64,000 nt of DNA from Paraplanobispora siamensis (GTDB taxonomy: Bacteria > Actinomycetota > Actinomycetes > Streptosporangiales > Streptosporangiaceae). The translations under genes were made by a program, and so were the position numbers. Shown here in pieces: positions 46,273 through 57,103 of the stretch. The notes below the pieces were generated by a model. That model searched no databases. It was given only the letters and a program-made list of their open reading frames with translations, and was not told the origin of the DNA. Position 1 is the first letter of the stretch, and each line of letters begins with the position of its first letter. The DNA lies in NCBI RefSeq assembly GCF_016863175.1, contig NZ_BOOJ01000005.1, positions 25,641-89,640 on the forward strand, given 5' to 3'.

Positions 46273-46977
46273 GTGACGACCGCTCTGCTCGACCTGGTCC
46301 TGCCGCCCCGCTGCGCCGGATGCGACGCACCCGGGGCGCTCGTCTGCCCTCCATGCGCGGCCGAGCTCCGCGCCGACCCCGCCTGCCGGATGCCGAGCCC
46401 CTGCCCGGAGGGCCTGCCCGAATGCTGGTCGGCCGCCGACTACGCCGGAGCCGTCCGCCGGGCCGTCATCTCCTACAAGGAGCACGGCCGCACGGCCCTG
46501 GCCCGGCCGCTGGCCGGGGCCCTGGCGCTGACGGCCGGCATCGCGGTGGGCGGTCACCCCGTGATCCTCGTCCCGGTGCCCAGCACCCGCCCGGCTCTGC
46601 GGCGGCGCGGGCACGACCCGGTGGCCCGGCTGGCCGAGCTGGCCGCCGGATACCTCCGCGCGGCGGGGTGGCCGGCGACCGTCTCCAGGGCGCTGACCCA
46701 CCGGCGGAGGGCGGCCGATCAGGCGGGGCTGAGCTCGCTCCAGCGGGCCGCGAACCTGTCGTCGGCATTCCGGGTCGTCAACGGCAGGAACGGTCCTCTG
46801 ACGGCTTCCTGGGACGCCTCGCAGGTCGTCGTCCTCGTCGACGACGTCATCACCACAGGCGCCACTCTGGCCGAGGCGGCCCGAGCCCTGCGGGCGGCGG
46901 GAGCGCAGGCGCCGCTCGCCGTGACGGTCGCCGCGACACGCCGAAAGGACCGAATGCACCTCGGTGACGGAGGGTAA
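46273..46977 (+). CDS. ComF-family phosphoribosyltransferase-like protein
   Basis: The 234-residue protein has an N-terminal zinc ribbon (Cys14, Cys17, Cys25, Cys28: CAGC...CPPC) and a C-terminal PRTase domain. That domain carries the PRPP loop VVVLVDDVITTGATLAEA, and the ComF motif is in RRAADQAGLSSLQRAANL. ComF proteins take part in DNA uptake or recombination in some bacteria; in actinobacteria the role is unproven. The gene occupies the conserved position between lpqB and hpf. Start is a GTG without a clear ribosome binding site. Confidence 0.9.
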   Translation: MTTALLDLVLPPRCAGCDAPGALVCPPCAAELRADPACRMPSPCPEGLPECWSAADYAGAVRRAVISYKEHGRTALARPLAGALALTAGIAVGGHPVILVPVPSTRPALRRRGHDPVARLAELAAGYLRAAGWPATVSRALTHRRRAADQAGLSSLQRAANLSSAFRVVNGRNGPLTASWDASQVVVLVDDVITTGATLAEAARALRAAGAQAPLAVTVAATRRKDRMHLGDGG

Positions 46978-47162
46978 AAGCCGCTTAAGTTATCGGTCTC
47001 ACTTCACTCCCTCATGCAGGCGTCCCAATTGGCGGCCTGAAGTGGCTCTGGGGACGCGAGAAGCCTTCACATAAGGGGCAGGGCATCGCTAAAGCGGTCA
47101 TCTCAGGCACTGCACATCTCCGGAGGAAATCACACAAAGTGATCCTTCGGCTGGTCGGCAGG

Positions 47163-47191
47163 CTGACATTCCGCCGCGATGCGGATAGCGT
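47163..47191 (+). promoter_or_regulatory. candidate promoter of the hpf leader
   Basis: CTGACA and TAGCGT are separated by 17 bases, a good sigma-70 type (HrdB-like) layout. Transcription would start near 47198, giving a leader of about 300 nt before hpf. Confidence 0.45.
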
Positions 47192-47197
47192 CAGACC

Positions 47198-47490
47198 ATG
47201 GCACCCGCTCGGGTCCGTGGTTGCGCCGGACCGACTCCCCTGAGGGGATCGGTCTGGCTAGCCGATGCCAGCCGCAGGCGAAACGGTCCACGTAAGACGA
47301 CTCTTTGTCGATCGATCACGGTGCGGCTTAGAGGTAAGTCCTGCCTTCCCGGGGAGCCAGATGTTCCTCGCCAGAAGAGAAGGGCAGTAGTGGCACAGAG
47401 CTGCGAGACCCTCAGCAGGCGGATGTGGGGACGAAGACCAGGTCGGCCGAGCGGGTGTCGCTGTTCCACCGTCGAGAGCCGAAGGGGGGC
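47198..47490 (+). ncRNA. structured 5' leader of hpf, candidate raiA-motif RNA
   Basis: The gap between comF and hpf (46978-47495) has no credible gene, but its second half folds readily. Seen by eye: GACCGACTCCCC / GGGGATCGGTC (47229-47254), CGAC-TCTTT-GTCG (about 47299-47311), GGGGA / TCCTC (about 47351-47369), CTGCCTTC pairing with GAAGGGCAG (about 47342 with 47380), and GCTG / CAGC (about 47400-47416). A conserved structured RNA called the raiA motif is known upstream of raiA/hpf genes in Firmicutes and Actinobacteria, and length and position fit. I have no covariance match, so the family name is a proposal. Nothing clear was seen in 46978-47160. Confidence 0.5.
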
Positions 47491-47495
47491 TGTGC

Positions 47496-48164
47496 ATGGA
47501 CATCATCGTCAAGGGTCGGCACACCGGAGTGAGTGACCGATTCCGCGACCATGTGACGACCAAGCTGGCCAGGATTGAGCGTCTGGACCACAAGCTCATC
47601 CGTGTTGACGTGGAGGTGTCCAAGGAGCGCAACCCGCGCATTCCCGACCAGCGGGAGCGGGTGGAACTCACGATTCACTCACGTGGCCCCGCGGTACGGG
47701 CCGAGGCCTCGGCCGACGATCGGTTCGCCGCACTCGACATAGCACTCGGCAAGCTCGAAGGAAGGCTCCGGCGCATCGCCGACCGGCGCAAGGTCCACCA
47801 CGGCAACCACTGCCCCCCGTCGGTCGCCGAACTGACCGCTTCCGCGCTGGCCCAGTCTCTCGAGGCGGAGCCCATGCGGGTCCGCGTGGAGCCCGCAGAA
47901 TCGGAGGAACCGGAGACGGAGGTCGACTTCGACCTCCCCGAGGACAACACCATCGTCCCCATCGAGATGGACGGTGACGGACCCCTCGTGGTCCGGGAGA
48001 AGTTCCACAAGGCCGAACCGATGACGATCGACCAGGCGCTCCTGGAGATGGAGCTGGTCGGCCACGACTTCTATCTCTTCCGAGACAAGGAGAGCGGACA
48101 GCCCAGTGTCGTCTACCTGCGGCGAGGATACAACTACGGCGTGTTGCGGCTCGTCGAGCCCTGA
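47496..48164 (+). CDS. hpf: long-type ribosome hibernation promoting factor
   Basis: The 222-residue protein has the N-terminal RaiA/YfiA fold (residues 1-105; MDIIVKGRHTGVSDRFRDHVTTKLARIERLDHKL, with basic strands that enter the ribosomal A and P sites). An acidic linker follows, then the C-terminal dimerisation domain (EPMTIDQALLEMELVGHDFYLFRDKESG...VVYLRRGYNYGVLRL). The long form pairs two 70S ribosomes into inactive 100S dimers in stationary phase or dormancy. The ATG follows GAAGGGGG. The long structured leader suggests control after transcription start. Its place before an orphan response regulator and secA matches other actinobacteria. Confidence 0.96.
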   Translation: MDIIVKGRHTGVSDRFRDHVTTKLARIERLDHKLIRVDVEVSKERNPRIPDQRERVELTIHSRGPAVRAEASADDRFAALDIALGKLEGRLRRIADRRKVHHGNHCPPSVAELTASALAQSLEAEPMRVRVEPAESEEPETEVDFDLPEDNTIVPIEMDGDGPLVVREKFHKAEPMTIDQALLEMELVGHDFYLFRDKESGQPSVVYLRRGYNYGVLRLVEP

Positions 48165-48259
48165 CCGCCCTGCCCGAAGACCCTCTCCGACCAACCCGAG
48201 GACCCGGAAAGCCGTGTAATCATGGCGGTCCAACGGCTCTGGCCCCCCGAGGAGGAGGC

Positions 48260-48964
48260 GTGACGGAACCCGACGAGGCGACCCGCACCACCGGGCGCGG
48301 CGAACCGATCCGCGTGCTGATCGTCGACGATCATGCGCTGATCCGCCGCAGCCTGGAGATGGCGCTGGCCGCGGAGGCGGACATCGAGGTGGTCGGCGAG
48401 GCGAGCGACGGTCAGGAGGCCGTCGAGCTCGCCGACCGCCTGACACCGGACGTCGTGCTCATGGACGTCCGCATGCCCCGGCGCAGCGGGATCGAGGCCA
48501 CACGAGAGATCAAGGCCTCGGCGCCGAGTGTCCGGATCATCATGCTGACGGTGAGCGACGAGGAGGAGGACCTCTTCGACGCGATCAAGGCAGGCGCCAC
48601 CGGCTACCTGCTGAAGAACGTCCAGCTCGACGAGGTCCCCGAGGTCGTCCGAGGCGTCCACGAAGGACAGTCGCTGATCAATCCGGCGATGGCCGCAAAG
48701 CTGATCAACGAGTTCGCGAACATGAGCCGTAAGGAGGCCGAGCGACCTCCGCAGTTACCCGTCCCCCGGTTGACCGACCGGGAGATGGAGGTGCTCCGCC
48801 TGGTGGCCAAGGGGATGAACAACCGCGAGATCGCCAAGCAGTTGTTCATCTCCGAGAACACCGTCAAGAACCACGTGCGCAACATCCTGGACAAGCTCCA
48901 GCTCCACTCCCGGATGGAAGCCGTGGTCTACGCGGTCCGCGAGCGCATGCTAGAGATCACCTGA
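48260..48964 (+). CDS. orphan NarL/LuxR-type response regulator
   Basis: The 234-residue regulator starts at GTG after a strong GGAGGAGG. The receiver domain has DDH and phospho-acceptor Asp69 (VVLMDVRMPRR) and the switch Lys in GYLLKN. The C-terminal LuxR HTH reads LTDREMEVLRLVAKGMNNREIAKQLFISENTVKNHV. No kinase gene is adjacent, so it is an orphan. The same gene lies between hpf and secA in Streptomyces, so the position is conserved and a link to growth-phase control is plausible (inference). Confidence 0.93.
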   Translation: MTEPDEATRTTGRGEPIRVLIVDDHALIRRSLEMALAAEADIEVVGEASDGQEAVELADRLTPDVVLMDVRMPRRSGIEATREIKASAPSVRIIMLTVSDEEEDLFDAIKAGATGYLLKNVQLDEVPEVVRGVHEGQSLINPAMAAKLINEFANMSRKEAERPPQLPVPRLTDREMEVLRLVAKGMNNREIAKQLFISENTVKNHVRNILDKLQLHSRMEAVVYAVRERMLEIT

Positions 48965-48967
48965 CCC

Positions 48968-48992
48968 GCGGTGGCCGGCCCCCGGCCACCGC
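48968..48992 (+). terminator. GC hairpin after the response regulator
   Basis: The perfect 11-base stem GCGGTGGCCGG / CCGGCCACCGC with a CCC loop begins three bases after the stop. There is no T-run. The rest of the 326-base spacer to 49290 is C-rich on the plus strand, with several GTACGG/CCGTAC-type dyads near 49126-49280 and no credible gene. Confidence 0.55.
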
Positions 48993-49290
48993 AATCCCCA
49001 CCCAGGCCACGCACCCCCACCCCGTGCCCGTCACCCCCCACCCCGGCAGGCCCCGCCCTCCGGACCGGGCTCCCCCAGTCGCCGCGTTCTTGCGCTGACG
49101 CATGCGTGTTGACCCTCCATGGCGCCGGTACGGCGGACATGCCGACCCCCGTGCCCGGCTGCTGCCTTTCTTGCGCTTCGCCCCCCCGCCAGAGCCGCCC
49201 GCCGTACACACGGTGCCGGCCACCACCGCCCAGCGTCTCGCCGTACCGGCGCCGGGCCTGGCCTGCGGTCCCGCCGTACCGGCGGCGGGG

Positions 49291-50469
49291 TCAGAGGATC
49301 GTGGTCAGGATGGCCTCGCGGAGGGAGGGGTCGGCGCGGTCGATGTGGAGGTTGTCGCAGCCGACCCAGGTGGCGGCTTCGTACAGGGCGGTGGCCAGGG
49401 GTTCGGCGGCTTTGCGGGGGTCGATGCCGGGTTCGAGGCCGATCTGGCGGGCGATCAAGGTGGAGCCCTCGCGGGCGGGGTCGACGCGGGCGATCAGCCG
49501 GCCGCCGGTGAGGACGGGCATCGTGAAGTAGCCGTGGACGCGTTTGTCCTTGGGGACGTAGGCCTCCAGGCGGTGGTTGAAGCCGAACACGCGGGCGGTC
49601 CGGGCGCGGTCCCAGATGAGGGAGTCGAACGGGGACAGCAGGGTGGTGCGGTGGCGGCCGCGGGGGGCGGTCTCAAGGGCCGCGGGGTCGGCCCAGGCGG
49701 TCGCCGAGCGGCCGGTCCAGCCGGCGACCTGGACGGGGACGAGACCGGTGGCGCCGTCGAGCAGGGCGGCGTCCAGGATCCTGGAGTGCGCGGCGTTCAG
49801 GCGCAGGAAGTCGACCAGGTCGGCGCGGGTGGCGACGCCGAGGGCGCGGCCGGCGAGGCGGGCGAGGCGGGCGACGCATTCGGCGTCGGAGAGGTCCTCG
49901 GCCAGCAGGTGCGCGGGTACGGCGCGCTCGGCCAGGTCGTAGACGCGGCGCCAGCCCACCCGGCGGGTGCAGACGACCTCGCCGGTGTCCAGCAGCCACT
50001 CGATGGCGATCTTGGAATCGGACCAGTCCCACCAGGGGCCGCCGTTCTTGGCGCCGCCGATGTCGGTGGTCGTGACCGGGCCGCTCTCCCGGACCTTCTC
50101 CAGCACCTTGTCCACGGTCGGCGGGACCTCGTGCCAGCGGTACTTCCGCTCCCGGAACGCGCGACGGCGGAAGGCGTAGAGGGGCCAGTCCTCGATGGGC
50201 AGCACGCACGCGGCGTGGCACCAGTATTCGAAGGCGCGGGCGGGCTCGTCCCAGTAGGCCCGTTCGACCTTCTGCCTGCCGACGGCGCCGAGCCGGGCGT
50301 AGGCGACGAGCTCGTGGGAACGCGCCAGCACGGAGATCGTGTCGAGCTGCACGGCCCCCAGGCGGCGCAGCGTCGCCGTCGCGCCGCCGCGGCGGGCGTC
50401 GGCGCCCAGGAATCCCTGGGCGCGCAGGATGATCCGGCGGGCCTCGTCGGCCGAGAGGGTCAGGGTCAT
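49291..50469 (-). CDS. winged-helix DNA glycosylase of the YcaQ/AlkX family (HTH_42)
   Basis: The 392-residue protein belongs to the HTH_42 superfamily. Near the N-terminus it has the catalytic-type motif Q-L-D (Gln41, Asp43 in LGAVQLDTISVLARSHEL), which marks the YcaQ/AlkX branch; the AlkZ branch has Q-phi-Q. Later features include FEYWCHAACVLPIEDWPLY, YDLAERAVPAHLL and LLSPFDSLIWDR. Such enzymes remove bulky alkylated bases and unhook interstrand crosslinks, and homologues protect producers of DNA-crosslinking antibiotics. I chose the ATG at 50469 with GGAG eight bases before it. It stands alone. Confidence 0.88.
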   Translation of the reverse strand: MTLTLSADEARRIILRAQGFLGADARRGGATATLRRLGAVQLDTISVLARSHELVAYARLGAVGRQKVERAYWDEPARAFEYWCHAACVLPIEDWPLYAFRRRAFRERKYRWHEVPPTVDKVLEKVRESGPVTTTDIGGAKNGGPWWDWSDSKIAIEWLLDTGEVVCTRRVGWRRVYDLAERAVPAHLLAEDLSDAECVARLARLAGRALGVATRADLVDFLRLNAAHSRILDAALLDGATGLVPVQVAGWTGRSATAWADPAALETAPRGRHRTTLLSPFDSLIWDRARTARVFGFNHRLEAYVPKDKRVHGYFTMPVLTGGRLIARVDPAREGSTLIARQIGLEPGIDPRKAAEPLATALYEAATWVGCDNLHIDRADPSLREAILTTIL

Positions 50470-50599
50470 GGCCGCTCCAGGGGGAGGCGGGGCGTCGTCG
50501 CGCGGCACGTCTGCATGACGCCGAGGTTAGCGCTTCACACCGACGAAATCCCTATGCCGGTGTCGGAAGGGGCCGGGACGTGCGGTGGATCAGTGGAGA

Positions 50600-50851
50600 T
50601 CAGTCAAGGATGCCGTCGGAGCGCTCGAAGGGCGCGCGGGGGGAGTCGAGGATGACGTCCTTGAAGGCGCCGAAGAACAGCAGCAGCACGCAGCCCATCA
50701 TGCAGACCGCGACGCCCATCCAGAACACGAGCCAGTTGGGGCCGGCGGTCAGCGCGATCCCGCCGATGGCGAAGCCCAGCAGACTGACGGTGACGGCCAG
50801 CCAGGACAGAGCCCTGCCTGCGTGGGAGGCACCGGGTGGAGTCTCCGCCAT
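50600..50851 (-). CDS. small two-helix membrane protein (83 aa)
   Basis: A short gene starts at an ATG after a strong GAGGAGAAA. The product has two membrane helices (WLAVTVSLLGFAIGGIALTAG and LVFWMGVAVCMMGCVLLLFFGAF) and a short cytoplasmic tail (DSPRAPFERSDGILD). Similar two-helix proteins sit near secA in related actinomycetes. The function is unknown. It is divergent from secA; the 288-base spacer 50852-51139 includes a TACGAT -10-like box at about 51059 that could serve secA. Confidence 0.75.
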   Translation of the reverse strand: MAETPPGASHAGRALSWLAVTVSLLGFAIGGIALTAGPNWLVFWMGVAVCMMGCVLLLFFGAFKDVILDSPRAPFERSDGILD

Positions 50852-51139
50852 GATCGTTTCTCCTCGCGCAACGGGCTGTGTTTTCGGACGCGCCGGAGGG
50901 ATTTTCCGGACGTGCTTCCGGGTTCTTTCAGGTGTGAGGCGTGATAGTCGGCGCCATACCCCCACACGCAGGCTGTACTCCCATAAAAAGGGCATGGGGA
51001 ACTGTGCGGGCGGTAAGAGCGTCGTCCATGGTGGCTGTGTCTGGTGGTGGAACCGCCTACGATGGCAGCGGAGAACCATGTCTCGTCCTCATCCGGGCCC
51101 CTGAAGGCCACGGAAGACCTGCGAGGAGCTTTACCTAAA

Positions 51140-53926
<2,787 letters not shown>

Positions 53927-53944
53927 TCCGGCCGAGAGGCGACA

Positions 53945-53979
53945 GGAGGGCCCGCACCCCGCGAGGGTGCGGGCCCTCC
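53945..53979 (+). terminator. strong hairpin terminator after secA
   Basis: The perfect 15-base stem GGAGGGCCCGCACCC / GGGTGCGGGCCCTCC has a five-base loop and is followed by CGCTTT. It lies 19 bases after the secA stop. Confidence 0.8.
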
Positions 53980-54080
53980 CGCTTTCCGGCCGAGGCCTTC
54001 CTGCCGGGGTCTTCCCGCTTTCCCGGGCGCGGTGTGCGGAGCCCGGGGCGTACGGGCAGGCGTGCGGGCGGGGCGTACGG

Positions 54081-54587
54081 TCAGGGCGTCGTCTCGAACT
54101 CGGTGCACAACCACTGCACGCCCCTGCGCTCCAGCCGCAGGGCCAGGCCGCGGTGGCGCTCGCCGCAGCGGACCAGCACGCACATCTCCACCACCCCGTC
54201 GCCCGGCTGGGACAGGTGGAGCCGGCCGATCCGCGGCGGGCAGGGGGAGTCGAAGACCCGACCGGCGCGGACCAGTTCGGTCCGGGTGCGGGCGGTGGTG
54301 TGGCGGAAGACGCTGGAGGGCGGCCGCCTGCCGGACAGGATCTCGGCGAAGGCCTGCCCGAGGGCCCGCAGCCGCCGCTCGTCCGGGACGGCCCCCGCCG
54401 GTCCCCACACCAGCGGGCGCCCGGCCCGCGGCTCGGCGGGCTCGCCGTTCAGGGCGAGCGTCCCCTGCACGTACGGCGGAGCGGCCGGTCTGGCGGTTCC
54501 CGAGGGGCGCTCGTCGTCGCAGGGCGGCTCGGCCGAGGGGGAGGACACGATCCTGGGGAGGGACGCCGGTCGTGGAGGGCGTGACAT
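54081..54587 (-). CDS. Rv3235-like (DUF6459) family protein
   Basis: The 168-residue protein has a Pro-rich, poorly conserved N-terminal 75 residues. The C-terminal domain is typical of the actinobacterial Rv3235/DUF6459 family (LRALGQAFAEILSGRRPPSSVFRHTTARTRTEL; CVLVRCGERHRGLALRLERRGVQWLCTEFE). The family is found next to secA in many actinobacteria, as here on the opposite strand. No function is known. Ribosome binding signals are weak at the ATG. The 218-base spacer 54588-54805 shows nothing else of note. Confidence 0.82.
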   Translation of the reverse strand: MSRPPRPASLPRIVSSPSAEPPCDDERPSGTARPAAPPYVQGTLALNGEPAEPRAGRPLVWGPAGAVPDERRLRALGQAFAEILSGRRPPSSVFRHTTARTRTELVRAGRVFDSPCPPRIGRLHLSQPGDGVVEMCVLVRCGERHRGLALRLERRGVQWLCTEFETTP

Positions 54588-54805
54588 GGCGACTCGATTC
54601 TCGTCGGGGGACCTGACGCATCTAGGAGTTTGCGGTCCCCCGCGCAGATACCTGCGGCTCCAACTTCCCGGAGATCGGGGCCGTTTCGTCCGCTCACGGA
54701 GGAGAAGATCCCGTGAAGCTGGAGTGGTGAGGGCCCGCCCGGCGAGAGATTCCGGCGCGGTTCCCGGCCTCCGGCGGATGACCGGAACACCCGCCGGAGC
54801 CTCCC

Positions 54806-56146
54806 TCAGGAGCGCCTGGCGGCGGAGGCGCCCGCCTCTCCGCTCTCCGCGTCGGGCTCGGGCTCCCGGCCCGGGGTCATGATGTTCAGCCGCCTGATCA
54901 GGAAGCTGAAGACGACGTAGTAGATCACCGCGTAGACCAGCCCCATCGCGATGAGGATCGGGATCCCCCGGGCGTTGGCGGCGGTGCCGTACAGGCCGAG
55001 GTCGATCAGGCCGGAGGAGAAGCTGAAGGCGAGCTTGGCGCCCAGGGCCGAGGCCACGGCGAGGGAGATGCCGGTCAGGACGATGTGCACCACGAACAGG
55101 ACCGGCGCCACGAAGATGAAGGCGAACTCGATCGGCTCGGTGATCCCGGTGAGGAACGCGGTGAGCGCCGCGGAGATCATGATGGAGCCGACGGCGGTAC
55201 GGCGGTGCGCGGGGGCGGCCCGCCAGATGGCGATCGCCGCGGCGGGCAGGCCGAACATCAGGATGGGATAGAACCCGGCCTCGAAGCCGCCGTAGCCCTG
55301 GACGCCGTTGTTGAAGCAGACCAGGTCGCCGGCGAGCTGCTTGCCGGTCGCCGTCACGCACTCGGGGACCTGGGTCCACACGACGTTGTTGACGATGTGG
55401 TGCAGGCCCAGGGGGATCAGGGCGCGGTTGACCATGCCGTAGATCCCGGCGCCGAGGGTGCTGTTCTCGGCGAGCCAGGTGCCGAAGGCGCGCACCCAGC
55501 CGCCCACGACCGGCCAGACGAAGCCGAAGAACACCCCGATCACCAGCCCGGCGAAGGCGGTCAGGATCGGCACCAGGCGGCGGCCGCTGAAGAAGGCCAG
55601 GGCGGTGGGCAGCTTGGTCCGGTAGAAGCGCTGCCAGAGCAGGGCGGAGACGACGCCCATCACGATGCCGCCGAGCACCCGGGTGGGGTTCTGCGCGCCG
55701 AGGTTGAGCACCGCCTGCGGGACGGCCGGGTTGGCCTCGTCGAAGACCCGGGTGGTGATCGACCCCTTCAGCGTGTCGTCGAACATGATGAAGAACATGT
55801 TCATGCTGACGGCGTGGAAGACCAGGTAGCCGACCAGCGCGGCCAGCGCGGTGGAGCCGTCGGCCTTGCGGGCGAACCCGATGGCCACGCCGATCGCGAA
55901 CAGGATCGGCAGGTTGTCGAAGAGCGTGCCGCCCGCGGTGCCCAGGATGCGGGCGACGTCGTCGAGGAAAGCGCTGTCCGTCCGGCCGAGAAGGTCGTCC
56001 TGACCGAGCCGGAGCAGCAGACCGGCGGCCGGCAGGACCGCGATCGGGAGCATGAGGGAGCGGCCCAGGCGCTGGAGCACGCTCATCATGGCTGATCCGG
56101 ACGTGGACGGGGCCGGGAGGCCCGCGTCCGCTGAGGCGGAACTCAT
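54806..56146 (-). CDS. nagE2: PTS EIIC permease, N-acetylglucosamine type
   Basis: The 446-residue permease has about ten membrane segments and the glucose-superfamily EIIC features: a start like [26 protein letters not shown], the loop NRALIPLGLHHIVNN, and the sugar-site motif GITEPIEFAFIFVAP. EIIB is not fused; a separate EIIB gene lies at 58.2 kb. Sequence type and the adjacent dasR point to N-acetylglucosamine uptake, as for Streptomyces NagE2; glucose is the main alternative. The ATG follows GGAGGAAAG. It is transcribed with dasR from the operator region at 56975. Confidence 0.88.
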   Translation of the reverse strand: MSSASADAGLPAPSTSGSAMMSVLQRLGRSLMLPIAVLPAAGLLLRLGQDDLLGRTDSAFLDDVARILGTAGGTLFDNLPILFAIGVAIGFARKADGSTALAALVGYLVFHAVSMNMFFIMFDDTLKGSITTRVFDEANPAVPQAVLNLGAQNPTRVLGGIVMGVVSALLWQRFYRTKLPTALAFFSGRRLVPILTAFAGLVIGVFFGFVWPVVGGWVRAFGTWLAENSTLGAGIYGMVNRALIPLGLHHIVNNVVWTQVPECVTATGKQLAGDLVCFNNGVQGYGGFEAGFYPILMFGLPAAAIAIWRAAPAHRRTAVGSIMISAALTAFLTGITEPIEFAFIFVAPVLFVVHIVLTGISLAVASALGAKLAFSFSSGLIDLGLYGTAANARGIPILIAMGLVYAVIYYVVFSFLIRRLNIMTPGREPEPDAESGEAGASAARRS

Positions 56147-56181
56147 CGGACTTTCCTCCAGGGGACGGGAACGGGAGGAGG

Positions 56182-56922
56182 TCAGGTGCGGCGTGCCGGG
56201 GTCTCCAGGATGGTACGGAGCTGGTAGCGGTCGGCGCGATAGGTGGAGATCCCCAGCTCGGCGCAGACGCCCCCGGCGAACGAGCGCTGCTGCAGCAGCA
56301 GCACGGCCCCGCCGCGCGGCAGCTTCAGCAGGTCGGCGTCGTCGGGGTCGGCGATGCCGGCGTCGATGGTGAGCTCACCCGCGTCGAGCATCAGACCGTA
56401 GTGGGACTCCAGCAGTTCGTACAGCGAGCGGCCGGTCAGGTCGTGGGAGTCGAGGTCCGGCGCGAGGGCGACCGGGATGTGGGACCGCTCGATGCACATC
56501 GGCTCGCCGGCCGCGGTGCGCAGCCGCTCGATGAAGTGCACCTCGTCGCCCGGCTGGATGCCGAGTTCCCTGGCCAGGTGCGCACTGGCCCGGACCACCC
56601 GGCGGTCCAGGTCGCGCGAGCCGGGCTCCATGCCGCGCGAGCGCATCTCGTCGCTGAACGAGGTCAACCGCAGCGCCATCTCTATCTTGGGCCGGGCCAC
56701 GAAGGTGCCCTTGCCCGCCACGCGCTGCAGCCTGCCCTCGGAGACCAGGTGGTCGACCGCCTGCCGCACGGTCATCCGCGACAGCCCGAAGCGCTGGCAG
56801 AGCTCGCGCTCCGACGGGATCGCCGTGCCGATGGCCAGCTCGTGGCTCTCGATGAGATCGAGCAGGATCTCACGGAGCTGGAAGTACTTGGGTACGGGGC
56901 TGTCCGGATCGATCTGAGCCAC
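56182..56922 (-). CDS. dasR: GntR/HutC-family repressor DasR
   Basis: The 246-residue regulator has an N-terminal GntR winged helix (PKYFQLREILLDLI...IPSERELCQRFGLSRMTVRQAVDHLVSEGRLQRVAGKGTFVARPK) and a C-terminal UTRA domain that binds phosphosugars. It closely resembles DasR, which blocks aminosugar uptake genes until glucosamine-6-phosphate or a related signal releases it. Start is a GTG after GGGGGAAGGA. A symmetric pair of DasR-like boxes lies 53-74 bases upstream, between it and the divergent SIS enzyme gene, so self-control is likely. Confidence 0.92.
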   Translation of the reverse strand: MAQIDPDSPVPKYFQLREILLDLIESHELAIGTAIPSERELCQRFGLSRMTVRQAVDHLVSEGRLQRVAGKGTFVARPKIEMALRLTSFSDEMRSRGMEPGSRDLDRRVVRASAHLARELGIQPGDEVHFIERLRTAAGEPMCIERSHIPVALAPDLDSHDLTGRSLYELLESHYGLMLDAGELTIDAGIADPDDADLLKLPRGGAVLLLQQRSFAGGVCAELGISTYRADRYQLRTILETPARRT

Positions 56923-56974
56923 GGGATCCTTCCCCCTCTCGATTCCGAGATGTCCAATGGGTTATGGTTTGCAC

Positions 56975-56996
56975 TGGTCTAGTCCGGACTAGACCA
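56975..56996. promoter_or_regulatory. 22-bp perfect palindrome: two overlapped DasR (dre-like) sites
   Basis: The half TGGTCTAGTCC is followed directly by its reverse complement GGACTAGACCA. Against the known dre core TGGTCTAGACCA it contains two sites (56975-56986 and 56985-56996), each with two mismatches. Their centres are exactly 10 bases apart. It lies between dasR and the SIS gene and can serve both directions. Confidence 0.8.
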
Positions 56997-57103
56997 CAGG
57001 CCGGAAAAGGGTGTCAACGTACGGACCGGCGACGGATCGATAACGGCCCGATCTCGCCTGACCCACCGAAGGATGCCTGCCCCCACCGAAGGATGAGCGA
57101 GTT

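Noticed and set aside
48971..49290. Plus-strand open frames across the C-rich spacer after the response regulator
   Set aside because: They run on through the antisense strand of the AlkX-like gene, are Pro/Arg/Thr-rich and have no start signal.
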